Made by a program: the position numbers and the translations under genes. DNA of 64,000 nucleotides from Nocardia huaxiensis (GTDB lineage Bacteria > Actinomycetota > Actinomycetes > Mycobacteriales > Mycobacteriaceae), in contig NZ_CP059399.1 in assembly GCF_013744875.1 (NCBI RefSeq), positions 6,696,001 through 6,760,000 on the forward strand, written 5' to 3'. The notes below the pieces were generated by a model. The model was not told the DNA's origin. It made no database searches and worked only from the letters and a program-made list of their open reading frames with translations. Shown here piece after piece: positions 15,601 to 25,160 of this stretch; the stretch's first letter is position 1; every line of letters starts with the position of its first letter.

Positions 15601-17178
15601 ATGGTCTCCACCAATGGATCCCGCGTCACCCCCACCTATGAGGTCGTCATCATCGGCGCCGGTCTGGGCGGCATCGGCGCGGGCCGGGCGCTGCGCCGCG
15701 CCCGCATCGAGAATTTCCTGATCGTCGACAAATGGCCGAAGGTCGGCGGCACCTGGCTGGCGAACACCTATCCCGGGGTGGCCGTGGATGTGCCGTCGCC
15801 GGTGTACAACTTCTCCTTCCAGCCGCGTTCGCACTGGTCGCGATTGTTCGCCCCCGGCAACGAGATTCAGCGCTACGCCGAGGAAGTGGTCGACAAGCAG
15901 GGGCTGCGGGACAAGCTGCGGCTGGGGGCGGGCGCGAACGGGGCCGCCTTCGACGAGGCGAACGATCTGTGGCGGATCAGCCTCGACGACGGCACCGAGC
16001 TCACCAGCCGGTTCGTCATCGGCGCGGTGGGCGGGCTGGAACAGCCCAACAATCCGCCGATCCCGGGTATCGAGAACTACACCGGCAAGATCATGCACAG
16101 CTCACGCTGGGACCACGACTACGACTATCGCGGCAAGCGGGTCGCGGTCATCGGCACCGGCGCCACCGCACTGCAACTGATTCCCGAAGTGGCCAAGGAG
16201 GTTTCGCAGCTGACGGTCTTCCAGCGGCGCGCCATCTGGATCGGCCCCAAACCCGATTTCGCCATGGGCCGGGTGCTCAACGGCGTGCTCAACTTCCCGC
16301 CGCTGCAGTATTCGGTGCGTTTCCTCGGCAATATCGGCGTCAATGCCGGACTCGGGGCGGGGCTGACGCTGTTCAATTATCCGCGTCTGACCTCGACCGC
16401 GCTCACCCTCGGCGAGACCGCGCTCAAGGGCTACCTGTTCACCCAGGTGCGCGACAAACGGTTGCGGCGCAAGCTGACTCCTGATTACCGGCTCGGCTGC
16501 AAACGGCCGTCGATCTCCAACAACTATTTCAAGACCTTCACCCAACCGCACGTGGATCTGATCACCGACAGCATCGAGCGATTCACCAGCACCGGCATCG
16601 TCACCGCCGACGGCGTGGAACGCGACTTCGACATGGTCGTGTGCGCCACCGGATTCAAGGTGATGGAGAAGGGTTACACCCCGCCCTACCCGATCTACGG
16701 TCGCGACGGCGTCGAACTCGGGGAATGGTGGGACGCCAATCGTTTCCAGGCGTATCACGGTGTCTCGCTGCCGCGCTTCCCCAATTCCTTCCTCATCACC
16801 GGCCCCTACGGCTACGCTCCGGGCTCCTACATTCCGCTCATCGAGGCCACCTCCGCGCACGCGGCGCGGGCCATCACCGAGGCGCGGCGACGCGGAGCCA
16901 CCCGGGTCGAGGTGAAGCAGGAACCGCACGATCGCTACTTCGCGCGCATGGACGAACGGGCCAAGAAGACGCACCTGTTCTCGCAGGGTTGCATCACCTC
17001 CAACACCTACTACATCAACTATCAGGGTGACGGGGCCGCGTTCCGCCCGTCGACCCAGTTCGAAATGTGGTGGGACAACCATCATTTCCCGCTCGACGAC
17101 TACCGGTACACCGCTGTCCGGCCGCTGGTGACCGCCGACAACGGCAGCGACGCCGCTGCCCCCGCACCCGTGCCCTGA
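15601..17178 (+). CDS. Flavin monooxygenase 2 (Baeyer-Villiger type)
   Basis: 525 aa. FAD motif GAGLGG (residues 19-24), GGTWLANTYPGVAVDVPS near residues 48-66, an intact fingerprint YTGKIMHSSRW with His166, NADPH-binding GTGATA and the C-terminal ATGFKVMEKGY. It keeps all residues expected of a class B monooxygenase able to insert oxygen next to a ketone or oxidise a heteroatom using NADPH and O2. It is soluble and cytoplasmic, and lies between the small coupled gene and monooxygenase 3, which is the closest paralogue in the island by motif wording. Confidence 0.9.
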   Translation: MVSTNGSRVTPTYEVVIIGAGLGGIGAGRALRRARIENFLIVDKWPKVGGTWLANTYPGVAVDVPSPVYNFSFQPRSHWSRLFAPGNEIQRYAEEVVDKQGLRDKLRLGAGANGAAFDEANDLWRISLDDGTELTSRFVIGAVGGLEQPNNPPIPGIENYTGKIMHSSRWDHDYDYRGKRVAVIGTGATALQLIPEVAKEVSQLTVFQRRAIWIGPKPDFAMGRVLNGVLNFPPLQYSVRFLGNIGVNAGLGAGLTLFNYPRLTSTALTLGETALKGYLFTQVRDKRLRRKLTPDYRLGCKRPSISNNYFKTFTQPHVDLITDSIERFTSTGIVTADGVERDFDMVVCATGFKVMEKGYTPPYPIYGRDGVELGEWWDANRFQAYHGVSLPRFPNSFLITGPYGYAPGSYIPLIEATSAHAARAITEARRRGATRVEVKQEPHDRYFARMDERAKKTHLFSQGCITSNTYYINYQGDGAAFRPSTQFEMWWDNHHFPLDDYRYTAVRPLVTADNGSDAAAPAPVP

Positions 17179-17208
17179 GCGCCGCAGCCAGCACCAAGGA
17201 GTTCCGAT

Positions 17209-18816
17209 ATGGCCGTCCCCACCGCGAGAATGCCTGTCCCCCGGGTGGTTTCGCGCAATGGCAAGAGCGGGCCGCACCGCCCCGACCACGAGGTCATCAT
17301 CGTCGGGGCCGGGCTGTCCGGCATCGGAATCGCCATGCGCCTGATGAAGGCGGGCATCGACGATATCCGCATCATCGAGAAGTGGGACCGGCCCGGCGGG
17401 GTGTGGCGGGCCAATACCTATCCCGGCATCGCGGTGGATGTGCCGTCGATGTTCTACAGCTTCTCCTACGAGCCGCGGAACTGGTCGCGATTCTTCCCGC
17501 CGGGCGCGGAAATCCAGCAGTACGCCGAAGATCTGCTGGACAAATACGATCTGCGCCGGCGCACCCTGTTCAATACCACGATTCGCGCGGCCACCTGGGA
17601 TGAGGCCGATCATCTGTGGCGCGCGACGCTGGACGACGGGCGCGAGCTGACCGCCCGATTCGCGATCGCCTGTGTCGGCGGGCTGGAAGTGCCGCGGTTC
17701 CCCGACATTCCGGGGCTGGACGGGTTCGCCGGGCAGAAGATGCACAGCGCCCGCTGGGATCACGGCATCGATCTGCGCGGCAAGCGGGTCGCGGTCATCG
17801 GCACGGGAGCCTCCGCGCTGCAATTGATTCCGGAGGTCGCCGACACCGCCGCGCATCTGGACGTGTATCAGCGCACCGCGATCTGGGTGGGGCCGCGCCC
17901 GGACTTCGCGACGCCGCCCTGGCTGCACTGGCTGCTGGACAAGGACGTGCCGCGCTTGGTCATCCGGGCCGTCGGGCAGAGCGGGATCCAGCTCGTGCAG
18001 GGCGCGGCGCTGCCGATCAGCGGCTACATCAGCCCGGCGCTGCGGGTGGCCAATGCGGTCGGCGGGCTGTACTACCGGGCGGTCCTGCGCGACAGGGAGC
18101 TCGCCGCCAAGCTCACGCCGTCCTATGCCATCGGCTGCAAACGACCATCGGTGTCCAACCGGTATCTGACCACCTTCAAACGCCCCGACGTGGAGCTGGT
18201 GACCGATCCGATCGAACGCGCCACCCCGGCCGGGCTGGTCACCGCCGACGGCGTCGAACGCCCCATCGACGTGCTGATCTGCGCCAGCGGCTTCCACGTC
18301 CTCGAAAAGGGTTACACCCCACCGTTTCCCATCACTGGCCGCTATGGCAAGGATCTGGGCGAGTTCTGGGACCGCCACCTGTTCCGCTCCTACCAGGGCG
18401 TCACCATCCCGCACTTCCCCAACGCGTTCATGATGCCGGGGCCCTACAACCTGATCCTGGGCTCGTTCATCACCTCCATCGAGGCGACCGCGTATCACGT
18501 CGCGCGGGTCATCACCGAATGCCACCGGCGCGGGGCCACCGCCGCGGAGGTGCGCCGCGAACCCACCGACCGCTACACCGAGCGCTGCCGGGCGATTCTC
18601 GGAAAAACGTTCCTGCAGAACGGGAACTACTGCACCGGCTCCAATACCTACTACGTCGACTATCAGGGCGGGTCCGCGGTGGTGCGGCCGACGACCTCGG
18701 TCGATCAGTATGTGCGGCTGCGGTTCTCACCGCACGACGACTACAGCTATCGCACGCTGGCGCGGGTGCCCGGGGCCCGGCCGGGGCAATTCGAAACGCA
18801 CGGCGTCACATCATGA
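17209..18816 (+). CDS. Flavin monooxygenase 3 (Baeyer-Villiger type)
   Basis: 535 aa. GAGLSG FAD motif at about residues 33-38, GGVWRANTYPGIAVDVPS, intact fingerprint FAGQKMHSARW with His179, GTGASA and the C-terminal part CASGFHVLEKGYTPPFPITG. ATG 17209 is preceded by AAGGAG. The first 23 residues are variable and Pro/Arg-rich. It is probably co-transcribed with monooxygenase 2 (30 bp gap) and the SDR at 18872. The two His-containing enzymes are adjacent, while the His-less ones stand at the two ends of the island. Confidence 0.9.
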   Translation: MAVPTARMPVPRVVSRNGKSGPHRPDHEVIIVGAGLSGIGIAMRLMKAGIDDIRIIEKWDRPGGVWRANTYPGIAVDVPSMFYSFSYEPRNWSRFFPPGAEIQQYAEDLLDKYDLRRRTLFNTTIRAATWDEADHLWRATLDDGRELTARFAIACVGGLEVPRFPDIPGLDGFAGQKMHSARWDHGIDLRGKRVAVIGTGASALQLIPEVADTAAHLDVYQRTAIWVGPRPDFATPPWLHWLLDKDVPRLVIRAVGQSGIQLVQGAALPISGYISPALRVANAVGGLYYRAVLRDRELAAKLTPSYAIGCKRPSVSNRYLTTFKRPDVELVTDPIERATPAGLVTADGVERPIDVLICASGFHVLEKGYTPPFPITGRYGKDLGEFWDRHLFRSYQGVTIPHFPNAFMMPGPYNLILGSFITSIEATAYHVARVITECHRRGATAAEVRREPTDRYTERCRAILGKTFLQNGNYCTGSNTYYVDYQGGSAVVRPTTSVDQYVRLRFSPHDDYSYRTLARVPGARPGQFETHGVTS

Positions 18817-18871
18817 TTCACGAGATCCACCGATCCTCGTGCGCGAACAAGATCAGCTGAAGGAGACGCCC

Positions 18872-19783
18872 ATGTTCGGCGGAATATCCGACCCCCGGCT
18901 GGTGCTGGTCACCGGCGCCGGCAGCGGCATCGGCCGGGCCACCGCCCTGCGATTCGCGAAACACGGTGCGACCGTGCTGGTCAGCGATATCGACGAGGCG
19001 ACGGCCAAGCAGACGGCGGCGCTGATCATCGAGCGCGGCGGGCAAGCGTACGCCACCCGGCTCGACGTCACCGATGACACGGCCTGGGCGGATTACGCGG
19101 TCGAGGTGCTCGACCGGCACGGCGTGCCCGATGTGCTGGTCAACAATGCGGGAATCGTTGTCATAGGCGGCTTCCTGGACCAGAGCAAGCGGGCCTGGGA
19201 CCACCAGATGTCGGTGAACCTGGACGGCGTGATCAACGGCTGCCGGGCCTTCGCGCCCCTCATGGCCGACGCCCGCCGCGGTCAGATCGTGAATGTCGCC
19301 TCGGTCATGGCCTTTTCACCGTCGCCGCTGGCGCCGTCCTACAACGTGGCCAAGGCCGGGGTGCGCATGTTCTCCGAATGCCTGCGCGGCGAACTCGCAC
19401 CCTACCGGGTCGGCGTCTCGGTGGTGTGCCCCGGCGCGGTGGCCACCAATATCGGCAAGGGCGAGATCACCAGCGATGTGGGACTGCCACCCGACCGGGT
19501 CGCCGGGCTGCAGCGCGGCATCTCCGAACTGATCGTAACCCTCGGCCCCGCACTGGGTTTCGGCCCGGACATCATTGCCCGCGGGATCGTGCGGGCGGTG
19601 CGCTACAACCTCGCGGTGCTGCCGGTGCGGCCCGAGGCGTGGGCCATGTTCGCCGCCGCCCGGCTGTCGCCCGGCCTGTACCGGCTCGCGCTGGCCCAGG
19701 CCGATCCGGCCCGGGTGGCCGCCCTCGCCCGGTTCGCCGCACGGGTGATCCCCGACCGCGTCATCCGCGCGTTCGAAGCCTGA
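18872..19783 (+). CDS. Short-chain dehydrogenase/reductase (paralogue)
   Basis: 303 aa SDR starting MFGGISDPRLVLVTGAGSGIG, closely parallel to the SDR at 8229. It has the TGAGSGIG cofactor motif, NNAG (LVNNAGIVV), catalytic Ser in NVASVMAFSPS and Tyr-Lys in YNVAKAG, and the same C-terminal extension (AARLSPGLYRLALAQ). ATG 18872 follows AAGGAGACGCCC. It lies 33 bp before monooxygenase 4 and 55 bp after monooxygenase 3, so it is an operon member. It probably acts on an alcohol/ketone intermediate of the lipid pathway. Confidence 0.9.
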   Translation: MFGGISDPRLVLVTGAGSGIGRATALRFAKHGATVLVSDIDEATAKQTAALIIERGGQAYATRLDVTDDTAWADYAVEVLDRHGVPDVLVNNAGIVVIGGFLDQSKRAWDHQMSVNLDGVINGCRAFAPLMADARRGQIVNVASVMAFSPSPLAPSYNVAKAGVRMFSECLRGELAPYRVGVSVVCPGAVATNIGKGEITSDVGLPPDRVAGLQRGISELIVTLGPALGFGPDIIARGIVRAVRYNLAVLPVRPEAWAMFAAARLSPGLYRLALAQADPARVAALARFAARVIPDRVIRAFEA

Positions 19784-19816
19784 CCGAGCACCGATTCCGC
19801 AGTGAGGACCCTCCAC

Positions 19817-21367
19817 ATGAGCACTCCCGACCACGAATTCGTCATCATCGGCGCCGGACCGTGCGGCATCGGTGCGGGAATCACCTTGAAACGCCACGGA
19901 ATCGAGGACTTCGTCATAGTCGAGCGGTTCGACGAGCCCGGCGGCACCTGGAGTGTGAACACCTATCCGGGCATCGGATGTGACGTTCCCACACCGGGTT
20001 ACGAATTCTTCTTCGCCCGCAATCCCGGCTGGTCGCGGTTCTTCCCGAAAGGCGCCGAGATCAACGAGTATCACCTCGGCATCGCGCGCAGCCACGGCAT
20101 CGAACCGCACTACCGATTCCGGACGGATGTGACCCGGCAGGCGTGGGACGAGCAGCAGCACCTGTGGCGCTTGACGATCGCCAACGGCCGGGAGATCACC
20201 GCGCGCTACATCATCGCCGCCATCGGGCAGTTCAGTGATCCCCGCCTGCCCGATATCCCGGGCGTGGACAGCTTCGCGGGCAAGGTGCAGCAGCCCGCCC
20301 GCTGGGATCACACCTACGACATGCGCGGCAAGCGGGTGATCGTGGTCGGCACGGGAGCCAGTGCGGTGCAGATCATTCCGGAGATCGCGCCGCTGGCGCA
20401 GCGGCTCGAGGTGTTTCAGCGCACCCCGATCTACTGCGTGTTCAAGCCGGATTTCGTGCCGCCCAGGGCGATTGCGCGCGCCTTCTCCGCGCCCGCGCTG
20501 AACACGCTCCAATACGTGCTCTGGACAGTCGGTTTCGATCTGCTGATGGAGGCCCTCACCGAGGCGCCCGGCGTCATCGCCCATCCCGCCCTGCGCGGCT
20601 TCGATCGGCTCGCCCGCACCTATATGCGCGCCCGCCTGCGCTGGACCGTGCGGGATCCGGACACCCGCCGCCGGCTCATGCCCGGCCACGGCGGGGCCGC
20701 CAAACGTCCCGCCCTGTCCAATACCTACCTGCCGACCTTCAACCGCCCCAATGTCGAACTGGTGACCACGCCCATCGAGCGCGTCACCGAAACCGGCATC
20801 GTCACCGCCGACGGCGTCACGCACGACTGCGATGTGCTGGTGCTGGCCACCGGCTATCACTTCTTCGCCGACCCCGAGTTCTACAAGGTGGGCTGGGTGA
20901 CCGGCCGCGACGGGCGCGACCTCGGCGAGTTCTTCCTCGAACACGACGTGCAGGCCTACGAGAGCGCGTCGGTGCCCGGCTTCCCCAATCGCTGGATGCT
21001 GTCGGGCCCCTGGTCGTGGAGCCACATCGTGCACACCATGTCGGAATTCCTCACCGCCAATATCGCCCGCAGCGCCAATGCCGCACGCGCCCAGGGGATC
21101 ACCGCGCTCGAGGTGAGCGAGCACGCCCACGAGTGGTACCACGCCAAAACCGTGCGCAAGAACCGCAACTTCCAGTGGTACTTCGAGGAACTCAACCGCG
21201 ACGCCCGCACCTACTACACCAATTCGCACGGCACCGTCGCCGGGCTGCGGCACGTCACCTGGATCGAGATGTGGCTGCGCAACCTGCTGTCCCCACTGGG
21301 CGGCTACGACTGCCGCAGGCTCGGCGCACCGGTCCGCACCGATCAGCCCCTCGAACAGGTCGGCTGA
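19817..21367 (+). CDS. Flavin monooxygenase 4
   Basis: 516 aa. GAGPCG FAD motif (about residues 13-18), GGTWSVNTYPGIGCDVPTPGYEF, GTGASA and ATGYHFFADPEFY mark the same family. The fingerprint reads FAGKVQQPARW: the conserved His is Gln (residue 159). In wording it is closest to monooxygenase 1 (YESxSVPxxPNRWxLxGPxSW near the C-terminus), so these two form a subgroup without the His. Last gene of the island; 117 bp separate it from the FG-GAP gene. Confidence 0.88.
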   Translation: MSTPDHEFVIIGAGPCGIGAGITLKRHGIEDFVIVERFDEPGGTWSVNTYPGIGCDVPTPGYEFFFARNPGWSRFFPKGAEINEYHLGIARSHGIEPHYRFRTDVTRQAWDEQQHLWRLTIANGREITARYIIAAIGQFSDPRLPDIPGVDSFAGKVQQPARWDHTYDMRGKRVIVVGTGASAVQIIPEIAPLAQRLEVFQRTPIYCVFKPDFVPPRAIARAFSAPALNTLQYVLWTVGFDLLMEALTEAPGVIAHPALRGFDRLARTYMRARLRWTVRDPDTRRRLMPGHGGAAKRPALSNTYLPTFNRPNVELVTTPIERVTETGIVTADGVTHDCDVLVLATGYHFFADPEFYKVGWVTGRDGRDLGEFFLEHDVQAYESASVPGFPNRWMLSGPWSWSHIVHTMSEFLTANIARSANAARAQGITALEVSEHAHEWYHAKTVRKNRNFQWYFEELNRDARTYYTNSHGTVAGLRHVTWIEMWLRNLLSPLGGYDCRRLGAPVRTDQPLEQVG

Positions 21368-21398
21368 GCGCCCGAGACCTGTCGGGTTCGGCCAATCT

Positions 21399-21415
21399 CC
21401 TGACTCCGGGCGTCA
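21399..21415. repeat. Core copy of dispersed CTGAmTCCSGGyGTCA element
   Basis: CTGACTCCGGGCGTCAA downstream of monooxygenase 4 matches the cores of the elements at 43725-43741 and 51182-51198 (14-15 of 17 positions). The flanks do not match. A chance match is possible for this copy. Confidence 0.3.
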
Positions 21416-21484
21416 ATGCCGGCCCGGACCGGACGAAATACATTCGGCTCCACTACATCCGCGCGTCAGTATCGGGAGACTCCG

Positions 21485-22609
21485 ATGTCCGGTAGCCGAG
21501 GGAGAATCGCCGTGATGGTCTGCGCGGTGGCCACCGCCGCACAGCTGGCGGCGGGAACGGCGCGGACCGACCCCGGGACACCGGTGTTCGGGCCGGAACA
21601 CAGTGTGGCCGTGACCGTCTGCGGCAACTCACCCACAGCAGAGGCCATAGCCACCGGCGATTTCACCGGGGACAGACGCGCGGATGTGGCCGTGACGGAC
21701 CTGTGCGGATTCGGCATCCGGGTGCTGCCCGGACGCGGCGACGGCGCCTTCGAGCCGCCCCGGCACCTGCCCACCGGCATCGCACCCGACGGCATCACCG
21801 CCGGTGACCTGGATGGCGACGGTGCGCTGGACCTGATCGTGGCCAATGCCGTCGGCGATATCGTGACGCTCTACGGGGACGGCACGGGCGGATTCGCCGA
21901 GCAGGGGCGGTATTTCGCGTGGGGTGTGGCGCCGGGCGCGATCCGGACCGCCGACTTCGATCGTGACGGGCGGCTGGATTTCGCGGTGGCGGCCACGCCG
22001 TCGACGGTGTTCCACAATGACGGCGGGCGCGGGGCGTTCACCGGCCGCTCGCTGGTCGCGGGATTCGCGAGCGTCGGGCTCGAAACGGCCGACTTCGATG
22101 CCGACGGCAATGCCGACATCGTGGTGGCGAGCGGGTTCCCGGTCATGCTGACCGTGTTGTACGGCAATGGCACCGGGGACTTCGGGCGTGCTCGCACAGT
22201 GCTTGCTCCGGATCTGATCCAGGAGGCGATCCGGGTCGCCGATGTCGATCACGACGGGCGTCCGGACGTCGTGGGCGTGACCAGCCTCGGCGGGGTGAAT
22301 GTCTGGCTGGGCGGGGAAGACAGTCCGCGACAGTCGAATTGGACGATCGGCACGCCCGGCAATGCGGGGCTCGCCCTGGCCGACTTCGACGGCGACAGCC
22401 AGGTCGACATGGTGGCCGCGGATTCCATCACGCTGCATCTCACCCTGTGGCGGGGCGACGGCACCGGGCGGTTCGTGCGCGCGGAATGGCATTCCGCGCC
22501 CGCCTCGGTCGAATCGGTGGAGGCGGTCGATCTCAACGGCGACGGCAAGCTCGACCTGGTGGCCGGGCCCATGGTCGGCCCGTGGATCTCGACCTACCTG
22601 CACAACTGA
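21485..22609 (+). CDS. Secreted FG-GAP/VCBS repeat protein
   Basis: 374 aa. N-terminal signal peptide (GRIAVMVCAVATAAQLAAGTA) with cleavage near residue 27. The rest is a string of FG-GAP/VCBS repeats, each with a calcium-loop-like DxDxDGxxD element: GDFTGDRRAD, GDLDGDGALD, ADFDRDGRLD, ADFDADGNAD, ADVDHDGRPD, ADFDGDSQVD, VDLNGDGKLD. Seven repeats fit a seven-bladed beta-propeller. Such exported propellers bind ligands or surface partners; no catalytic domain is attached. Two cysteines (VTVCGN and TDLCGF) may form a disulfide. Confidence 0.85.
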   Translation: MSGSRGRIAVMVCAVATAAQLAAGTARTDPGTPVFGPEHSVAVTVCGNSPTAEAIATGDFTGDRRADVAVTDLCGFGIRVLPGRGDGAFEPPRHLPTGIAPDGITAGDLDGDGALDLIVANAVGDIVTLYGDGTGGFAEQGRYFAWGVAPGAIRTADFDRDGRLDFAVAATPSTVFHNDGGRGAFTGRSLVAGFASVGLETADFDADGNADIVVASGFPVMLTVLYGNGTGDFGRARTVLAPDLIQEAIRVADVDHDGRPDVVGVTSLGGVNVWLGGEDSPRQSNWTIGTPGNAGLALADFDGDSQVDMVAADSITLHLTLWRGDGTGRFVRAEWHSAPASVESVEAVDLNGDGKLDLVAGPMVGPWISTYLHN

Positions 22610-22625
22610 CGACGGGATCACTTGC

Positions 22626-23576
22626 ATGGATGGATTGGGCTGGCCCGCACCGCGGGTGCCGCGACTGCGACCGCGCTGGGGCTGGTTGCGGTATCTGTTG
22701 CCCGGTTCCACCCAGATCTGGTGGATCGGCACCGTGCATCCGCGGCTGCTCGCCGTGCTGTTCGCGTTGGAGGGGCCGGCCGAGTTCGGCCAGCTGCTGG
22801 TGGCGAAGCTGCGCCATCGCGATATCGAACTGCTGGTGCTGCGGGCCACCTGGAATGCGGGCCACTTCTATCACTATGCGGCGCACGCGCTGTGGGCGCG
22901 GGTGCGGGAGCGGCCGGGGTTCCTGGAGGCCGTGCAGGCCGGTCCCGGCCATCGCCGGTGGAGCGGGCGGCAGGCCGCGCTGTTGCGGGCGGCTGACGAG
23001 CTGCACGAGGATCTCGCCATCGGCCCGGCCACGGTGGCACGGCTGCGCGAGCTCGGGTACACCGACCGGGAGCTGGTCGAAATCTGTTTCGTCACAGCGC
23101 ATTACCAGCTCATCGCAATGCTGGAGGAGAGCGCGGGCATGCCGCCGGAACCACTGCTGGGCAGGCCGCGCTCCCGTAGCGGCGCACAACCGCGCCGCCC
23201 GCGCACCGGAATCCGGCATCCCGCACCGGGTTTGAACCCCGGCACGCCGTGGACTCCCGGCGATGCGGCGCTGGCTCCGCAGCGGCCGCTGCGGGCGTTG
23301 ATCGGCTGGTACGGGCGCACCATGGCCCGCGTCAGCACCCTGGATGCCGCCGAGGTCGGCGCCGCGCTGCACCCCGCGCCCGATACCGCCACCGACCGCG
23401 CGAAACTGCTGGCCCGCGCGGTCGCCGAACTCGATCGCGAATTCTTCCTGTCCGACGACACCTGGCGAGAGTTGCTGGACCACTTCACCGTTCGGCAGAT
23501 CATGGAGCTGTGTGTGCTGGTCGGGCACTACCGCACGCATGAGATGATCGCCCACACGATGAACGCGGATCGGTAA
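22626..23576 (+). CDS. AhpD/carboxymuconolactone-decarboxylase-like protein
   Basis: 316 aa, all-helical. The first half shows the CMD/AhpD-like pattern without the redox Cys pair: HRDIELLVLRATWNAGHFYHYAAHA followed later by DRELVEICFVTAHYQLIAMLEE. A second, shorter repeat of the end part is at the C-terminus (FTVRQIMELCVLVGHYRTHEMIAHT). The linker is Arg/Pro-rich. Actinobacterial proteins of this kind are often annotated as CMD family, with no proven reaction. It begins 16 bp after the FG-GAP gene and is convergent with the ABC1 kinase gene. Confidence 0.75.
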   Translation: MDGLGWPAPRVPRLRPRWGWLRYLLPGSTQIWWIGTVHPRLLAVLFALEGPAEFGQLLVAKLRHRDIELLVLRATWNAGHFYHYAAHALWARVRERPGFLEAVQAGPGHRRWSGRQAALLRAADELHEDLAIGPATVARLRELGYTDRELVEICFVTAHYQLIAMLEESAGMPPEPLLGRPRSRSGAQPRRPRTGIRHPAPGLNPGTPWTPGDAALAPQRPLRALIGWYGRTMARVSTLDAAEVGAALHPAPDTATDRAKLLARAVAELDREFFLSDDTWRELLDHFTVRQIMELCVLVGHYRTHEMIAHTMNADR

Positions 23577-23585
23577 AACCCGTGG

Positions 23586-24926
23586 TCAGGACGCGGCTTC
23601 GGCCGCGCCATCGAATTCGGGGATCCAGCGGCGCGCCAGATCCAGGAACGGGCCCTCGGCGTCGAGCTGGGCGCAGATGCCCACGACGCCGCTGAGAACC
23701 CGCCCCAGCATGACGTACTCGGGATAGTCCTCGGGCGCTTTGAACGCCCGCGCGTTGGTGAGGGAGATATTCTCCGGATCCAGTGATCTGGCCACCTCCG
23801 CCTGCAGTAGCGCCCGGCTGAAATGGAAGTTGGAGCCGTCGATCTCGGCGACGATCGGCGCGGTGCGCCGGATCATGACCTCCAGATCGATGGGCGCGCC
23901 GGGTTTGATGAAGTTCTCCGCCCGCATGACGCGCTCCATCCCCGCCCAGTCCTCGGCGAGCACGCGGGTCGCCAATCGTCCTACGGCAGCGGGGATTCCG
24001 CGCGGCGTCTGCGCGCACGCCCCGAAATCGATGATCCCGAGCCGATTGTCGGGCCGCAGCTGGAAGTTCCCGGGATGCGGATCACTGTGCAGCAGCCCCA
24101 CCCGCGACGGCGACATGAGCGCGAACTCCGCCAGCATGAGCCCGGCCCGATTGCGTTCGGCCCGTGACCCATCGGCGATGATGCGCGACAGCGGCGTCCC
24201 CTCCATCCACTCGGTCACCAGCACCTTGGGCGCCGCGGCCACCACCTTCGGCACGAAGAACTGCGGATCGCCCGCGAACGCCTTGGCAAAGCGCCGCTGA
24301 TATGCCGCCTCGATGCGATAGTCGAGTTCGTCCTCGGTGCGCGCCAGGAACTCCTCGATGAGCTGGCGGGCATTGGTACCGGCCAGCAGCGTGTTGAACG
24401 CGCCCGAAACCATTTGCAGCATGGTCAGATCCGCGCGCAGCGAGTTCTCGGCCTCGGGGTACTGCACCTTGACGGCCACTTCGCGGCCGTCGTGATAGAC
24501 CGCCTTGTGCACCTGCCCGATGCTGGCCGCGGCAATGGGGGTGTCGTCGAATTCCGCGAAGCGTTTGCGCCACGCCGTGCCCAGCTGCTGATCCAGCATC
24601 CGGTGCGTCTCCGCCACCGGCATGGGCGGCGCCTCCTGCTGCAACCGGGTCAGCGCGTCGCGGAAGTGGTCGGCGAACCGCGGTGGCACGGCGGCCTCGG
24701 CCACGCTCAGCGCCTGCCCGAGTTTCATTGCGCCGCCTTTGAGTTCGCCGAGTACGGCGAAGACCTGTTCGGCCGCCTTGTCCAGCATCTCGTCGGTGAC
24801 GGTGCCGCGTTCGGCGCCCGCGAGCAACACCTTGCCGGTGGCGGTGATCCGCTGCGCCATCATGGTCGCGGGGATGCTGGCCACCTTCGCCATGCGGGCG
24901 ATGCCTTTTCTTCTGAGTCCGGCCAC
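23586..24926 (-). CDS. ABC1/UbiB atypical kinase family protein
   Basis: 446 aa. Family motifs in order: KxGQ (KLGQ, residues 68-71), ExD-containing helix, the Ala-rich loop AAASIGQVH replacing the P-loop, VAVKVQYP with the ATP-anchoring Lys, HSDPHPGNF catalytic loop and IDFGA metal site. UbiB/Coq8-type proteins are small-molecule-acting ATPases that support isoprenoid quinone or lipid handling. Actinobacteria lack ubiquinone, so a lipid-related role beside the monooxygenase island is plausible but unproven. The start follows AGGAAAGGAACGG. An operator-like CTGTCTGGGACGG site lies upstream. Confidence 0.9.
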   Translation of the reverse strand: MAGLRRKGIARMAKVASIPATMMAQRITATGKVLLAGAERGTVTDEMLDKAAEQVFAVLGELKGGAMKLGQALSVAEAAVPPRFADHFRDALTRLQQEAPPMPVAETHRMLDQQLGTAWRKRFAEFDDTPIAAASIGQVHKAVYHDGREVAVKVQYPEAENSLRADLTMLQMVSGAFNTLLAGTNARQLIEEFLARTEDELDYRIEAAYQRRFAKAFAGDPQFFVPKVVAAAPKVLVTEWMEGTPLSRIIADGSRAERNRAGLMLAEFALMSPSRVGLLHSDPHPGNFQLRPDNRLGIIDFGACAQTPRGIPAAVGRLATRVLAEDWAGMERVMRAENFIKPGAPIDLEVMIRRTAPIVAEIDGSNFHFSRALLQAEVARSLDPENISLTNARAFKAPEDYPEYVMLGRVLSGVVGICAQLDAEGPFLDLARRWIPEFDGAAEAAS

Positions 24927-24972
24927 GTTGCCGTTCCTTTCCTGCGGCGCGGCACGACGCGCGCCCGAGGTT

Positions 24973-24985
24973 CCGTCCCAGACAG
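24973..24985. promoter_or_regulatory. CTGTCTGGGACGG operator-like site 3 (minus strand)
   Basis: On the minus strand this reads CTGTCTGGGACGG, matching sites 1 and 2 in at least 11 of 13 positions. It lies about 47 bp before the ABC1 kinase start codon, suggesting control together with the SDR and monooxygenase operons. Confidence 0.55.
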
Positions 24986-25160
24986 TCTAGGCGAGTTTTC
25001 CGGCGAGGTCGATCACGCGCAGGTCAAACCCGGTGGGCCGGAACGCCTTGGCGCGGATCGTCAACCAGCTGGCGCATGCCGTCCTGTTCGGTGGTCGCGG
25101 CGAATTCCTACGCTCACGTCATCCGGCGCTCTGTCCGGATGCCGAAACCTGGAGGAGCCC

